64,000 bases of DNA from Rossellomorea aquimaris (GCF_003315075.1 NZ_QNRJ01000003.1:248001-312000); one strand, 5' to 3'. Counted from the first letter of the stretch, positions 16,231-25,415 are shown. The notes: a model not told the origin generated them from the sequence alone. Numbers and translations are program-made.

Positions 16231-16275
16231 ATTTAAATATATTGGTCATTTATATGTAACTGGAGGTAGGGTAAA

Positions 16276-18753
16276 ATGGTGGTAAATAACGTTACGAAAA
16301 AGGAAGGTAATATGGCTGATTTGCAACCCTATCATGCATTGAGTGTTGATTCGATTCCAGTCCCGGCTGCAATAATAGATGTGAAAAACCAAGCTTTTAT
16401 TGAAGAAAATGAAGAATGGAAAGGATTGACCCTGCAAGAAGATAATTTTCTTCAGAGAATGTTAGAAGAAAAGAATTGTTCCATTCGCTTAAATCATTAT
16501 ACCTACACAGTGAAACGTAAACAGATGGATGAGCAAAAAGAATTAGTGATGATTGTTCCAGAGGCCTGTGGAGAGAAGCACGTTTCTCATGATTATTCGA
16601 ATAACTCCCGCTCGGCCATATATGAGTCTCTTATTTATAACACCCCGACTTGTGTATGTATCCTTGATAAAAAAGGGAGAGTCGTGGAAATGAATCAGTC
16701 CTTTCAGGATCTGTTTCATATTCCGGATACCGTTCTGGGTGAGTCCCTTTGTAATCAAACACCCCTTCAGAATCAATCCTTTATTACCTTAGTGATGAAC
16801 GGAATAAGGGGAGTGAATACAACCGGGGAAGAAGTAACCTTCATCATGAATAAGGAACGGAAGATTACATGCAATATTACAATTTCCCCGGCCAATTACA
16901 AAAGTGATGGGACCGTAGACAGTGTCGGAATCATCCTTCACGACATCACGGAGAAGAAAAACTATGAAAACGAACTGGTCTCATTGAAAGCGGAACTCGA
17001 GAACACGCTCCGGCTCCAAAAGACGATCACCTATAAGATCAATAAGAGAGACAATGAATTTGTGATCGAGATGGCGGCAGGGGAGCTATTAAAAAAATTG
17101 AATCTGACTCCTTCAAAGGTGATTGGTAAAACCATTGAAGAAGTATTTGATTCCCATCACTTAGGGAAAATCCAACCTAAACTAAAGCGCATATGGGAAA
17201 CAGGGGAAGAGTTGACGTATGAGGATGAATACAAGGAATTAGAATATATCGCCTCCATCGTTCCAGTGGTGCAGGATGGAAACGTAGTGGAAATCATCTG
17301 TTCCATTTCGGACATTTCCCTGATCAAAGATATTCAGAGAAAACTGATCGAAAGCGAACAAAAGTATAAGTCGATTGTGAAATACAGTCCTGACAATATT
17401 TATATGGTCGATACAAAAGGGATCATCCAGGAGGTGAACCCCGCTGTGAAAACGCAGTGGAATCATATCTCTCCTCATATGATCGGCAGTCACTTCAGTG
17501 AATTCATCGCGGAAGGCAGCAAGCATTCAGCCATCTATCACTTTGAAGTCGCCCTTAAAGGAGAAGCGTCAAGATTTGTCACCACCTTCGAAAATGGAGA
17601 AGGTGGCAAAAGCCATGTCGCGGTCACCAACATCCCGATCCGGGTCAAAAACAAGGTCATCGGAATTTATGGATTCGGTCAGGACATCACAGAAAAACTG
17701 AAGATGGAAGAAGAGCTAAAGGAAGCGAAAGAATTACTGGAAGCGTACTTCGAGCATGCCGGAGACGGAATTGTCCTTTTAGATCCAGAGGGAAGCGTAT
17801 TAAAGGTCAATCAGCAGTTTGAATCGATGTTCGGCTGGAATAAGGATGAAATTACAGGACGGAAAATCACCTTTATTCACCAGGAAGACCAAGTAGGACA
17901 GTTCAGACAGAATTTAATGACCATCAAGGCCGGGAAGCGAATAAAGGATTATGAAACGGTGCGGTACCGAAAAGACGGCACGCCGATCGAAATAGCCTTT
18001 AACATGAACCCGATCATAAATGATGATGGAAACCTGATCGGTATTTCGGCCATCATCCGGGATTTATCCGAGAAGAAACGAAATGAAGACTTACTGAAGA
18101 AATCGGAACAGTTAGCGATGATCGGACAGCTTGCAGCGGGAGTGGCCCATGAAATCAGAAATCCCCTGACGACCCTGAAAGGCTTCCTTCAACTGATGAA
18201 AGAAAACGCGAAAGACGACTTTTACTTGGGGGTCATCCAGGGAGAGCTCGATCGAATCGAAATCATCACCAATGAATTTCTCGCATTGGCGAAACCAAGA
18301 GCCGTTCAATTTTCCCTGACGTCCTTAACGACCCTGCTCACAAGCTCTGTTGAATTCATAAAGATGGAGTGCCTGAAGCAAGGAGTCGATGTAAGATTCT
18401 CTGTGGAAGAAGCGGAAATTTATTGTGACTCCCATCAAATGAAACAGGTCATCTTAAACGTCATGAAAAATGCTCTCGAAGCTATGCCGAGTGGCGGTCT
18501 CCTGAGTGTTCAACTTGAAAAAGAGGACGGCTATGCGAAAATCTCCATCCAGGACAACGGAAACGGAATCCCTCCTGAGCGCATGAAGCATTTAGGAGAA
18601 CCGTTCTACAGCACGAAAGAAAAAGGGACCGGACTCGGATTGATGATTTGCCAGAAAATCATCAAAGAGCATCACGGATCACTATCGATCCAAAGCAATG
18701 TAACAGAAGGAACGACCGTTACGATTTTGCTGCCGATTGCAAAAGAAAGATAG
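16276..18753 (+). CDS. Multi-PAS cytoplasmic sensor histidine kinase
   Basis: 825 residues without membrane segments. Four PAS-like modules lie at about 115-220, 245-355, 360-475 and 485-600 (the last three followed by PAC-type ends such as ISDISLIKDIQRKL, GQDITEKLKMEEEL and IIRDLSEKKRNEDLL). The HisKA domain has the phosphoacceptor His625 in GVAHEIRNPLTTLKGFLQLM, then a HATPase with the N box (NVMKNALEAM) and DNGNGIPPE/GTGLGLMICQ. This layout matches the phosphorelay kinases KinA/KinE of Bacillus that feed Spo0F. No response regulator adjoins it. The start could also be the ATG at 16312. Confidence 0.88.
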   Translation: MVVNNVTKKEGNMADLQPYHALSVDSIPVPAAIIDVKNQAFIEENEEWKGLTLQEDNFLQRMLEEKNCSIRLNHYTYTVKRKQMDEQKELVMIVPEACGEKHVSHDYSNNSRSAIYESLIYNTPTCVCILDKKGRVVEMNQSFQDLFHIPDTVLGESLCNQTPLQNQSFITLVMNGIRGVNTTGEEVTFIMNKERKITCNITISPANYKSDGTVDSVGIILHDITEKKNYENELVSLKAELENTLRLQKTITYKINKRDNEFVIEMAAGELLKKLNLTPSKVIGKTIEEVFDSHHLGKIQPKLKRIWETGEELTYEDEYKELEYIASIVPVVQDGNVVEIICSISDISLIKDIQRKLIESEQKYKSIVKYSPDNIYMVDTKGIIQEVNPAVKTQWNHISPHMIGSHFSEFIAEGSKHSAIYHFEVALKGEASRFVTTFENGEGGKSHVAVTNIPIRVKNKVIGIYGFGQDITEKLKMEEELKEAKELLEAYFEHAGDGIVLLDPEGSVLKVNQQFESMFGWNKDEITGRKITFIHQEDQVGQFRQNLMTIKAGKRIKDYETVRYRKDGTPIEIAFNMNPIINDDGNLIGISAIIRDLSEKKRNEDLLKKSEQLAMIGQLAAGVAHEIRNPLTTLKGFLQLMKENAKDDFYLGVIQGELDRIEIITNEFLALAKPRAVQFSLTSLTTLLTSSVEFIKMECLKQGVDVRFSVEEAEIYCDSHQMKQVILNVMKNALEAMPSGGLLSVQLEKEDGYAKISIQDNGNGIPPERMKHLGEPFYSTKEKGTGLGLMICQKIIKEHHGSLSIQSNVTEGTTVTILLPIAKER

Positions 18754-18756
18754 AAA

Positions 18757-18802
18757 GAACTCCACATGTGAGAGGAAACTCTTGCTGTGGAGTCTTTTTA
18801 TT
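18757..18802 (+). terminator. Terminator of the PAS kinase gene
   Basis: ACTCCACA...TGTGGAGT outer stem with an inner GAGAG/CTCT pairing, followed by CTTTTTATTT. Confidence 0.78.
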
Positions 18803-18958
18803 TCCTCGAGAATTGTCGAAGGGCCATTAGGGAATATTCCGACAAAAAATGTAAATGCCAGAGAGAATGGACTTATGAAAAGCTTATATTTTCCGGGAAA
18901 TAGTACGTTCTACAAATTTCGTATTTCTCTTTTCATTCTTAAGAACCTGTCTACTCAT

Positions 18959-18984
18959 GGCGATTTAGATGGGAGCACATCGCC
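18959..18984. repeat. Short inverted repeat upstream of the monooxygenase operon
   Basis: GGCGAT and ATCGCC separated by 14 nt (extendable to TGGCGAT/ATCGCCA). It lies about 55 nt before the monooxygenase start and could be an operator or leader hairpin. The rest of the 283-bp gap shows nothing further. Confidence 0.4.
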
Positions 18985-19036
18985 ACGTTTCAACATTCTG
19001 GGAAAAGGTTAAAGAGAGAGAAAGAGGTGAGGAGAG

Positions 19037-20353
19037 ATGAAGACGAACGTCTTGATTAGTGGTGGAGGAATTGGCGGTCTGACACTCGGCCTGAAATTAG
19101 CACAGTGCAATATAGACGTAACGGTTGTGGAACGGTTACCAGGGCCAAGCTCCGTATACAAGGGAGAGCTCCTCCAGCCAAAAAGTCTGGAAATATTTGA
19201 TTCATTGGGGGTCAGCGACTCCGTCTTCAAAAATGGTCATATCATTTCCGATTTGGAACTCATTGAATTGAAAAGTGCAAAATCAGAAGCTGAGAACTCC
19301 ACGATGAGCTACTCGATTCTTCCCAGTCGATACCCCTATTCATTAATGATCCATCATGAAACGTTAAAGGAGATTCTACGGGAAAAAGGAGAGGAGTACC
19401 CTTCCTTCCATTACCAATCGAATACCGTTTGTAAGAAAATAGACGGTCATACCGTGATCATCGAGGATCGCGAGACGAAAGAGGCTCAAGAGATTCATAG
19501 CGATTTCATTATCGGGGCAGAAGGAAGAAGCTCTGTCACCCGTGACTATATGGAAGTGGATGTGAAGGAAAAAAAGTACAACCATCATTTCTTAACAGTG
19601 ACATTTCCGCGGCCCAAGGAAATGGTGAAGGGACGTATCATTTCTACCTATCAATCATTCCTGGGTCTATTCCCGTTACCAAACGATGAAGTACGATCCG
19701 TATATCTCATTCCGGCAGGGGAATACAAGACCCTTCGGAAAAAACCGATTTCAGAATTTCATAAGCTTTATATCCAAATGTGTCCCGATCTCGATGGCTA
19801 CGTGAACCAAATTGAGGACTGGAAGAAAATCCAGCTGATGGTTCCCCAGAAATATCATGCGGATACCTATGTGAAGGACCATCTTGCCCTGATTGGAGAT
19901 GCGGTGCATACGGTACACCCCATGGCCGGAGAAGGAATGAATATGGCCATACAGGATGGGAGCATTCTTGGAGAATTGCTGTGTGATATGTACTCGGCCG
20001 GTAAATTAGATCCGGCTAATCTGGAATGGTACCCAAAGGTCCGGAAAAGAAGGGTGGCCCATCAAATGCATCTCAGTCATTTATCGGCCCTCGTCTACTC
20101 GTATCCGTATCGCCCGGTCGGCTGGCTGCGAAATAAAAGCCTTCAGCGCATGGAGAGGGATTCGATCTCCCATTACAAGCAAATGCTCAACATATCCGGT
20201 CTCGGCATGTGGAGAGAAACCCTGTACGACCGGATGGTCCAGGGGGGAGTGCTCCCGATCAGAAAGGATTCGTTGACAGAAGAAGAGAAATCAAACACTA
20301 AATTTACAGAAATCCAGGATTATCCCTGGAAAGGAAAGGAGGGCCTACTATGA
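19037..20353 (+). CDS. FAD-dependent monooxygenase (UbiH/PHBH fold)
   Basis: 438-residue flavoprotein of the aromatic-hydroxylase class: Rossmann FAD motif SGGGIGGLTLGL at residues 8-19, a central DFIIGAEGRSSVTR (DG-like motif) and LALIGDAVHTVHPMAGEGMN with Asp288 contacting FAD ribityl. Such enzymes hydroxylate phenols, quinones or polyketides with NAD(P)H and O2. A long C-terminal extension (about 330-438) follows the flavin fold. The methyltransferase gene overlaps its end by 4 nt, so the two probably modify the same small molecule in sequence. The substrate is unknown. Confidence 0.82.
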   Translation: MKTNVLISGGGIGGLTLGLKLAQCNIDVTVVERLPGPSSVYKGELLQPKSLEIFDSLGVSDSVFKNGHIISDLELIELKSAKSEAENSTMSYSILPSRYPYSLMIHHETLKEILREKGEEYPSFHYQSNTVCKKIDGHTVIIEDRETKEAQEIHSDFIIGAEGRSSVTRDYMEVDVKEKKYNHHFLTVTFPRPKEMVKGRIISTYQSFLGLFPLPNDEVRSVYLIPAGEYKTLRKKPISEFHKLYIQMCPDLDGYVNQIEDWKKIQLMVPQKYHADTYVKDHLALIGDAVHTVHPMAGEGMNMAIQDGSILGELLCDMYSAGKLDPANLEWYPKVRKRRVAHQMHLSHLSALVYSYPYRPVGWLRNKSLQRMERDSISHYKQMLNISGLGMWRETLYDRMVQGGVLPIRKDSLTEEEKSNTKFTEIQDYPWKGKEGLL

Positions 20354-21339
20354 TCGGAGAAATGGTGAAAGTATGGAGGGCAAGAACATGGATGAAAAAA
20401 AATGTTCCATTCCTGTACAGCTGGCATGCCTACGTAGGGTATGAAATGGATCTGTTTGATCGTTTTACAAAGCCTGCCTCCATTCAGGAAGTGGCACTTG
20501 CTCAAAATATCGAAATGGACCTCCTTGAACAGTGGGTAGAGGTCGGGATCACCATTAAGCATATGAAGCGGGTGGAGGATGGGAAAGTCACCACGAGGAA
20601 CCGCTGGAAGCTGCCGACTTCAAAGAAGGACCCGCATTCATCAGGCATTTTGTTAAAAGAAATGATGGAGCTGCACATACCGGCCCTGTTGTCGTATCCA
20701 CAATTATTACGTAATCAAACGAAGCAGCATTTCAACTCGGATGTCCATGGTTCAACTGTAGCGAAAACGTCGATACTGTTAGAGCGCTTTGCCTTTCCAA
20801 AGGTACAGAAGGCGATTAAAAAGTATAATGTGGATTCGATATTGGATCTTGGCTGTGGTGAAGGCGGATATGTGAAGAGAATAGGAGACCGCTATCCTGA
20901 TAAGAGAATGGTAGGGATCGAGATTCATGAAGCCGTCGCTAAGGCTGCTGAAGAGTCTCTTCAAGACTATGAAAATATTGAAATCCTTTGTAAGGACCTA
21001 CATGAATATGAGCCTGAACAGCTCTTTGACATGATCATGGCCAATAATCTCTTTCACTATATCGATCCGTCCGAGCGCCTGCAGTTCTTTGAAAAAGCAT
21101 CTTCGTGGCTGGAATCAGAAGGTTTGTTCTTTGTTCTGACCCCGATGCAGAAATCAAAGCATGGGCAGCAGTTTTCCAGTGCCTTCAACAGCTTCTTCAT
21201 GACATTCCAGAACCTGTATCCCATTCCGTCCCAGAAGGAGATGGAGACATTGGCCAGTAAAACAAACTTCAAAGTGGAGTCCGTCGAACCGATCGTGAAA
21301 GAAGGCGGATGGTACGTGATGATATTCAGGAAGAACTGA
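20350..21339 (+). CDS. Class I SAM-dependent methyltransferase
   Basis: 329 residues. The N-terminal region (about 1-130) looks like the helical dimerisation/winged-helix part of O-methyltransferases, with FDRFTKPASIQEVALAQNI. The C-terminal Rossmann domain has SAM motif I at about 164-174 (SILDLGCGEGGYVKRIG), the acidic EIHEAVAKAA segment, and FDMIMANNLFHYID (motif II/IV). It starts with ATG overlapping the monooxygenase stop (ATGA), giving tight coupling. Probable O- or C-methylation of the hydroxylated product; target unknown. Confidence 0.82.
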   Translation: MIGEMVKVWRARTWMKKNVPFLYSWHAYVGYEMDLFDRFTKPASIQEVALAQNIEMDLLEQWVEVGITIKHMKRVEDGKVTTRNRWKLPTSKKDPHSSGILLKEMMELHIPALLSYPQLLRNQTKQHFNSDVHGSTVAKTSILLERFAFPKVQKAIKKYNVDSILDLGCGEGGYVKRIGDRYPDKRMVGIEIHEAVAKAAEESLQDYENIEILCKDLHEYEPEQLFDMIMANNLFHYIDPSERLQFFEKASSWLESEGLFFVLTPMQKSKHGQQFSSAFNSFFMTFQNLYPIPSQKEMETLASKTNFKVESVEPIVKEGGWYVMIFRKN

Positions 21340-21366
21340 TCCTTAAGATGGAGATCGGTTTTTTGT
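21335..21366 (+). terminator. Terminator of the monooxygenase/methyltransferase operon
   Basis: ACTGATC and GATCGGT form a 7-bp stem (one G-U) overlapping the stop codon, followed by TTTTTTG. Confidence 0.6.
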
Positions 21367-21409
21367 TTGGATGTGTGGTGTTGGCATGTGGCGGAGGTGG
21401 ATATCGGTT

Positions 21410-21475
21410 TGTGTCGATTTTTCTTAGTCGATAATATAATCCGAAAGTCGATAATATATAGGGTGAACTCGATAA
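21410..21475. repeat. TCGAT(AATAT) array, 20-21 bp period
   Basis: The core TCGAT, in GTCGATAATAT at two sites, occurs at 21414, 21428, 21448 and 21469. The last three are spaced 20 and 21 bp. It lies in the gap between the methyltransferase and hydroxylase genes. Confidence 0.7.
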
Positions 21476-21498
21476 TAAAGAGACACGCACCCCCCTTT

Positions 21499-21529
21499 TA
21501 GGGACGAACCAATACGTATTTGTCCCTTT
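21499..21529. repeat. AGGGAC/GTCCCT inverted repeat
   Basis: AGGGAC and GTCCCT arms flank the palindrome AATACGTATT. The hairpin could act as a terminator in either direction; its outer arms resemble those of the GAGGGAC hairpin family. Confidence 0.6.
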
Positions 21530-21636
21530 AATACTCCGCACACACATACGTCACAATTTTTTCACTAAAAAAGGGTAATCCCCCATCGTTTTAGGGTAAA
21601 AATAGAAAGATGATTACAAATGTGGAGGAGAGCCAA

Positions 21637-22941
21637 TTGAGTAGAGAATTGCATGATTGTATCGGCATTGGGATAGGTCCGTATAATTTGAGTTTGGCGG
21701 CGTTGATGGAGGAGAAGACGGATCTGAAGGTGAAGTTTTTTGATCAAACTCCGGAGTTTCAGTGGCATCCGGGGATGTTGATCAATCTGACGGATCTGCA
21801 GGTGCCTTTTATCGCGGATTTGGTGACGTTTGCGAATCCACAGAGCCGGTACAGTTATTTGAATTATTTACATACCCATAATCGTTTATATAAATTTTTC
21901 TTTTTTCACAAGTTTGAAATGCCGAGGCAGGAGTACAATGATTATGCCCGCTGGGTGGTCAGTCATCTTAGCAGCTGTCAATTTCATAGCGAAGTGATCG
22001 GGGTCACGGATGAAGGCGACTGCTATAAGGTTGTGATCGATAACCGGTTGACCGACGAGCGTGAGATCTATTATGCGAAGCATGTGGTGATGGGGACAGG
22101 AAGCAAGCCGTTGATTTTAGATGGGATGGAGGGGCTGCCGGATGAGGATGTCCATCATACGAGTAAGTATCTATTCCATAAAAACACGACGATGGAAGGT
22201 TCCTCGATTACGATTGTCGGGTCCGGGCAAAGTGCTGCCGAGGTGTTCTTTGACCTTTTGAAAGAACAGAAGGATCATTCCTATCACCTGACATGGCTGA
22301 CCCGTTCCGAAGGGATCTTGCAGCTCGAGTCGTCGAAGCTCGGGCAGGAATTCTTTGCCCCTGACTATGTGGATTATTTCCATGGATTGACGTATGAGAA
22401 GCGTGTGGAGGCATTAGCAACGTTGGATCAGCTGCGGAATGGGATCGATCCGGATACCCTCAATAATATTTACAATATCCTTTATAACCATTCAGTCAGT
22501 GATCACTCGCCTGACATCACGATCCAGCCTTTAACGGAAGTGAATAAGATCCGGAAAGAGGAAGAACGGTACGTCCTGAATTGCCGTCAATGGCAGGAAG
22601 AACGTGATTTTTCCTATCAGGCGGATAAGGTGATTTTGGCGACGGGTTATAAGCCGAATATTCCCGAATGGTTTTTTGAGGAGTTCGAGGACAAAATCGT
22701 CTGGGAAGATGAGAAGAAGTATAAAGTCTCCCGAAATTATAAGCTTGAATTTAAAGAGAACAGAGACCGGGGGCATCACTTCTATACGGTGACGAGCCTG
22801 GAGCATTCTCACGGTGCAGGGGCAACGAACTTAGGATTGGCTGTGGACCGGAATATTCAAATCATCAATGACATCGTTGGTGAAGAGGTATATGAAGTGC
22901 AGAGGAACACGATTTTCTCCCAATTCACAATGGATAAATAA
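21637..22941 (+). CDS. L-lysine N6- / L-ornithine N5-monooxygenase (IucD/SidA family)
   Basis: 434-residue NADPH- and FAD-dependent N-hydroxylating monooxygenase, which makes the hydroxylamine of hydroxamate siderophores. Motifs: FAD site CIGIGIGPYNLSLAALM, substrate region WHPGMLINLTDLQVPFI, NADPH site ITIVGSGQSAAEVFFDL, and the C-terminal VILATGYKPN and SHGAGATNLGLAV. The TTG at 21637 has GGAGGAG 6 nt upstream; an in-frame ATG at 21610 has no ribosome site. No siderophore synthetase or exporter is nearby, and no clear Fur box was found, so it is an orphan and its amino-acid substrate is undecided. Confidence 0.88.
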   Translation: MSRELHDCIGIGIGPYNLSLAALMEEKTDLKVKFFDQTPEFQWHPGMLINLTDLQVPFIADLVTFANPQSRYSYLNYLHTHNRLYKFFFFHKFEMPRQEYNDYARWVVSHLSSCQFHSEVIGVTDEGDCYKVVIDNRLTDEREIYYAKHVVMGTGSKPLILDGMEGLPDEDVHHTSKYLFHKNTTMEGSSITIVGSGQSAAEVFFDLLKEQKDHSYHLTWLTRSEGILQLESSKLGQEFFAPDYVDYFHGLTYEKRVEALATLDQLRNGIDPDTLNNIYNILYNHSVSDHSPDITIQPLTEVNKIRKEEERYVLNCRQWQEERDFSYQADKVILATGYKPNIPEWFFEEFEDKIVWEDEKKYKVSRNYKLEFKENRDRGHHFYTVTSLEHSHGAGATNLGLAVDRNIQIINDIVGEEVYEVQRNTIFSQFTMDK

Positions 22942-22950
22942 GGGAGTCGG

Positions 22951-22975
22951 GTTTGAATTCATGCACAAAGGGTAA
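22951..22975 (+). promoter_or_regulatory. SigB general-stress promoter of yfkM
   Basis: GTTTGA, 13-bp spacer, GGGTAA; five of six matches in each element to SigB GTTTAA-N12-15-GGGTAT. It lies 50 bp upstream of yfkM. Confidence 0.78.
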
Positions 22976-23025
22976 AGTACCTGTGTGAATAAAAAACAAA
23001 CGATAACTAGGAGTGTTTTAATTTT

Positions 23026-23541
23026 ATGGCTAAAATAGCAACGTTAATGACAGACATGTTTGAAGACGTAGAATTTACAGATCCTGAAAAAGCGTTTAAA
23101 GAAGCAGGACATGAAGTGGTGACGATTGAAAAAGAAAAAGGAAAATCAGTGAAAGGCAAGCAGGGCGATGCAACGGTGAAGATCGATGAAAGCATTGATG
23201 ACGTCAATCCTGCAGACTTTGATGCCTTATTATTACCAGGGGGATTCTCTCCGGATCAGCTGCGTGCAGATGACCGTTTCGTGAAATTCACGAAGCATTT
23301 CATGGATGAGAAGAAACCGGTATTCGCGATTTGCCATGGTCCACAATTACTCATCACGGCAAAAGCACTGGAAGGACGAAAAGCGACAGGCTTCAAGTCC
23401 ATTAAAGTGGATATGGAATATGCAGGTGTGACGTACGAGGATAAAGAAGTCGTCGTATGCGGCAACCAGCTTGTGACAAGCAGAACACCGGATGATCTTC
23501 CGGCATTCAACCGTGAATCACTGGCGCTTCTTTCGAAATAG
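23026..23541 (+). CDS. yfkM: DJ-1/PfpI family general stress protein 18
   Basis: 171-residue cytoplasmic DJ-1/PfpI-fold protein; relatives act as deglycases or proteases on glycated or damaged proteins. The nucleophile is Cys103 followed by His104 in AICHGPQLL, with acidic partners in DMFEDVEF near the N-terminus. Length and motifs match B. subtilis YfkM (GSP18). A SigB-type promoter precedes it, in line with the stress role. The ATG follows TAGGAGTG at a long spacing of about 12 nt. A large hairpin of the GGGGACATTCCC type terminates it. Confidence 0.9.
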   Translation: MAKIATLMTDMFEDVEFTDPEKAFKEAGHEVVTIEKEKGKSVKGKQGDATVKIDESIDDVNPADFDALLLPGGFSPDQLRADDRFVKFTKHFMDEKKPVFAICHGPQLLITAKALEGRKATGFKSIKVDMEYAGVTYEDKEVVVCGNQLVTSRTPDDLPAFNRESLALLSK

Positions 23542-23553
23542 GGCAAGTAAATG

Positions 23554-23606
23554 AAAGGGGACATTCCCCAAGGTATTTTGTACCTTTGAGGGAATGTCCC
23601 CTTTTT
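23554..23606. terminator. Terminator with GGGGACATTCCC arms
   Basis: AAAGGGGACATTCCC pairs with GGGAATGTCCCCTTT, with an inner GGTA/TACC pair and TTTTT afterwards. It lies between the convergent yfkM and yfkK and can serve both. Confidence 0.88.
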
Positions 23607-23623
23607 CCTATCACGTCTGACTA

Positions 23624-23845
23624 CTATTTACGCAGGTTACCCATTTCTTCAATGATCGCCGTCATTTCACTCGGGCTGAATCTGTCCTTGCGATCCACCA
23701 TTACATATAGGTCATGAAGATCTTCATACATTTCTTCATTGAAATCTTCTGGCTTTACGGCACCGGCATTGACTATTTTTAATTTTTCTTTGATGGCAGT
23801 GACCATGAATTCAATATTTTCGGTTGTGTTTTGTGATAAATCCAT
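23624..23845 (-). CDS. yfkK: UPF0435 protein YfkK
   Basis: 73-residue acidic soluble protein of the UPF0435 family, widespread in Bacillus and of unknown role. Its start [20 protein letters not shown] and the central [18 protein letters not shown] are characteristic. The ATG at 23845 is chosen from family length and AAAGGACG upstream; a longer frame from 23902 is unlikely. It is convergent with yfkM, as in the B. subtilis yfk cluster. Confidence 0.88.
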   Translation of the reverse strand: MDLSQNTTENIEFMVTAIKEKLKIVNAGAVKPEDFNEEMYEDLHDLYVMVDRKDRFSPSEMTAIIEEMGNLRK

Positions 23846-23947
23846 TTGGATCGTCCTTTCTAACGTGCATTCATTACATTTATCTTTCCATGATTCCTTC
23901 AACCTGTCAACATAACTTCCACCCGAGAAGGATTTTTTTCGGAGAAT

Positions 23948-23973
23948 GTTTTACACTATTAAGGAATGGGAAA
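23948..23973 (+). promoter_or_regulatory. Possible SigB promoter of the YtxH-like gene
   Basis: GTTTTA, 14-bp spacer, GGGAAA: five of six and four of six matches to the SigB consensus. Confidence 0.4.
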
Positions 23974-24090
23974 TGTGTAGGTAAGCTAAAACGTTAAAAG
24001 AAGAGCGTTGGCATCAATTTTGTGCTCATGAAGGAAATTTAGCCATTCTTATAGAAAATAATCTAAAGAATTTAAAGGAGGGTAATACAT

Positions 24091-24510
24091 ATGGGAAGCA
24101 ATAAATTTTTCAAAGGGGTTTTGTTAGGTGCTGTAGCAGGAGGTCTTCTTTCCCTGCTGGATAAAACGACCCGTCAGGAAATGGGGACATCTTTAAAGAA
24201 CAGCGGGAATTATCTTTCAACGTATTCAAAAAATCCTCAAAGACTGGTCGAGTCATCGAAGGAAGTATATGAGAAATTACGCACGACAGCCGATCAGGTG
24301 AGCAGGGATATTCATTTCATCAGTGAAAAAGTGGATGAAATCAAAGGGATGACCCCACAGGTGAAAGAGATCATCGAGGAGACAAAGGAAACCTTTGAAG
24401 ACTCTTCAGAAGCTTATAAGGAAACGTTTTCAGATAGGGAAACATCCAATGAACTAACAACTCAGGATGAAGAGAGTCAACCTATTGCGTCTTCATTTAA
24501 GGGGTATTAA
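24091..24510 (+). CDS. YtxH-domain stress protein
   Basis: 139 residues: one glycine-rich hydrophobic segment near the N-terminus (FKGVLLGAVAGGLLSLLD) followed by a long charged helix with coiled-coil character, the layout of YtxH/YhaH-type general stress proteins. The ATG follows AAAGGAGGG. It lies 17 nt upstream of yfkH and is likely cotranscribed with it. The molecular role of the family is unknown; envelope stress is inferred. Confidence 0.8.
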   Translation: MGSNKFFKGVLLGAVAGGLLSLLDKTTRQEMGTSLKNSGNYLSTYSKNPQRLVESSKEVYEKLRTTADQVSRDIHFISEKVDEIKGMTPQVKEIIEETKETFEDSSEAYKETFSDRETSNELTTQDEESQPIASSFKGY

Positions 24511-24527
24511 CGAAACGAGGTGAGAAC

Positions 24528-25370
24528 ATGTCGGATGAGACGGTCAAAGGAGGATGGAAAGGATTTTCTAAAAATCTTTTCTCACATATTAGTGCGAATG
24601 ATGTAACGGGGCTGGCCGCGCAAATTGCCTATTACTTTCTTTTATCGCTCTTTCCACTGCTGATTTTTATCGTGACACTTTTACCATACCTTCCCGTCGA
24701 GCAGGGGGACATACTGGGTCTGGTCCGGGATTTTGCACCCGGGGAAACGATGTCCATGATCGAGGAAACCCTTCAGGACGTCATGTCGAACCGGAATTCC
24801 GGTTTACTTTCTGTCAGTATCATCGCCACGATCTGGTCGGCTTCCAATGGGATGAATGCCATCGTGAAAAGTTTAAATCGTGCCTATGATGTGGAGGAAA
24901 CAAGATCATTCATTGCGACCCGTCTCATGTCTATATTATTGACACTAGCCATGATTCTCGTATTTGTCGTAGCTCTTTTACTTCCGGTGTTCGGAAAGCA
25001 GATCGGCCTATTATTATTTTCTCAATTCGGATTTTCAGAGCAATTTTTAACGGTATGGAACGGGATTCGCTGGGCGATCAGTCCCATCATTCTCTTTATC
25101 ATTTTCGTAGGGTTGTATTATTTTGCCCCGAGTAAACGGATCAAGTGCTTAAGTGCCTTCCCAGGGGCGATCTTTGCGACGCTTGGCTGGGTACTCGCTT
25201 CCTTGGCGTTTTCTTATTACGTAGGAAGCTTTGGAAATTATTCGGCCACATACGGCAGCATCGGAGGGATCATCGTCCTCATGATCTGGTTCTACTTAAC
25301 GGGAATCATCATCATGATCGGCGGAGAAATCAATGCACTCGTAACGATTAAAGATAAAGATTCGTGTTAA
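24528..25370 (+). CDS. yfkH: YihY/BrkB family inner-membrane protein
   Basis: 280-residue membrane protein with six predicted helices. Family motifs include LAAQIAYYFLLSLFPLLIF in the first helix and YYFAPSKRIKCLSAFPGAIF, then YGSIGGIIVLMIWFYLTGII followed by GGEINALV near the C-terminus. BrkB/YihY proteins were once annotated as ribonuclease BN; no nuclease residues are present and the true function, possibly transport, is unsettled. It follows the YtxH-like gene in one operon. Confidence 0.88.
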   Translation: MSDETVKGGWKGFSKNLFSHISANDVTGLAAQIAYYFLLSLFPLLIFIVTLLPYLPVEQGDILGLVRDFAPGETMSMIEETLQDVMSNRNSGLLSVSIIATIWSASNGMNAIVKSLNRAYDVEETRSFIATRLMSILLTLAMILVFVVALLLPVFGKQIGLLLFSQFGFSEQFLTVWNGIRWAISPIILFIIFVGLYYFAPSKRIKCLSAFPGAIFATLGWVLASLAFSYYVGSFGNYSATYGSIGGIIVLMIWFYLTGIIIMIGGEINALVTIKDKDSC

Positions 25371-25415
25371 AATAGGGGAAATCATTCCCCGGACATAGGA
25401 CAGGAACAAGTAGGG

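Noticed and set aside
21610-21636. Upstream ATG start for the lysine/ornithine hydroxylase
   Set aside because: No Shine-Dalgarno before it, whereas GGAGGAG precedes the TTG at 21637.
21540-21636. Fur box before the siderophore-type hydroxylase
   Set aside because: No 7-1-7 dyad close to the consensus was found.
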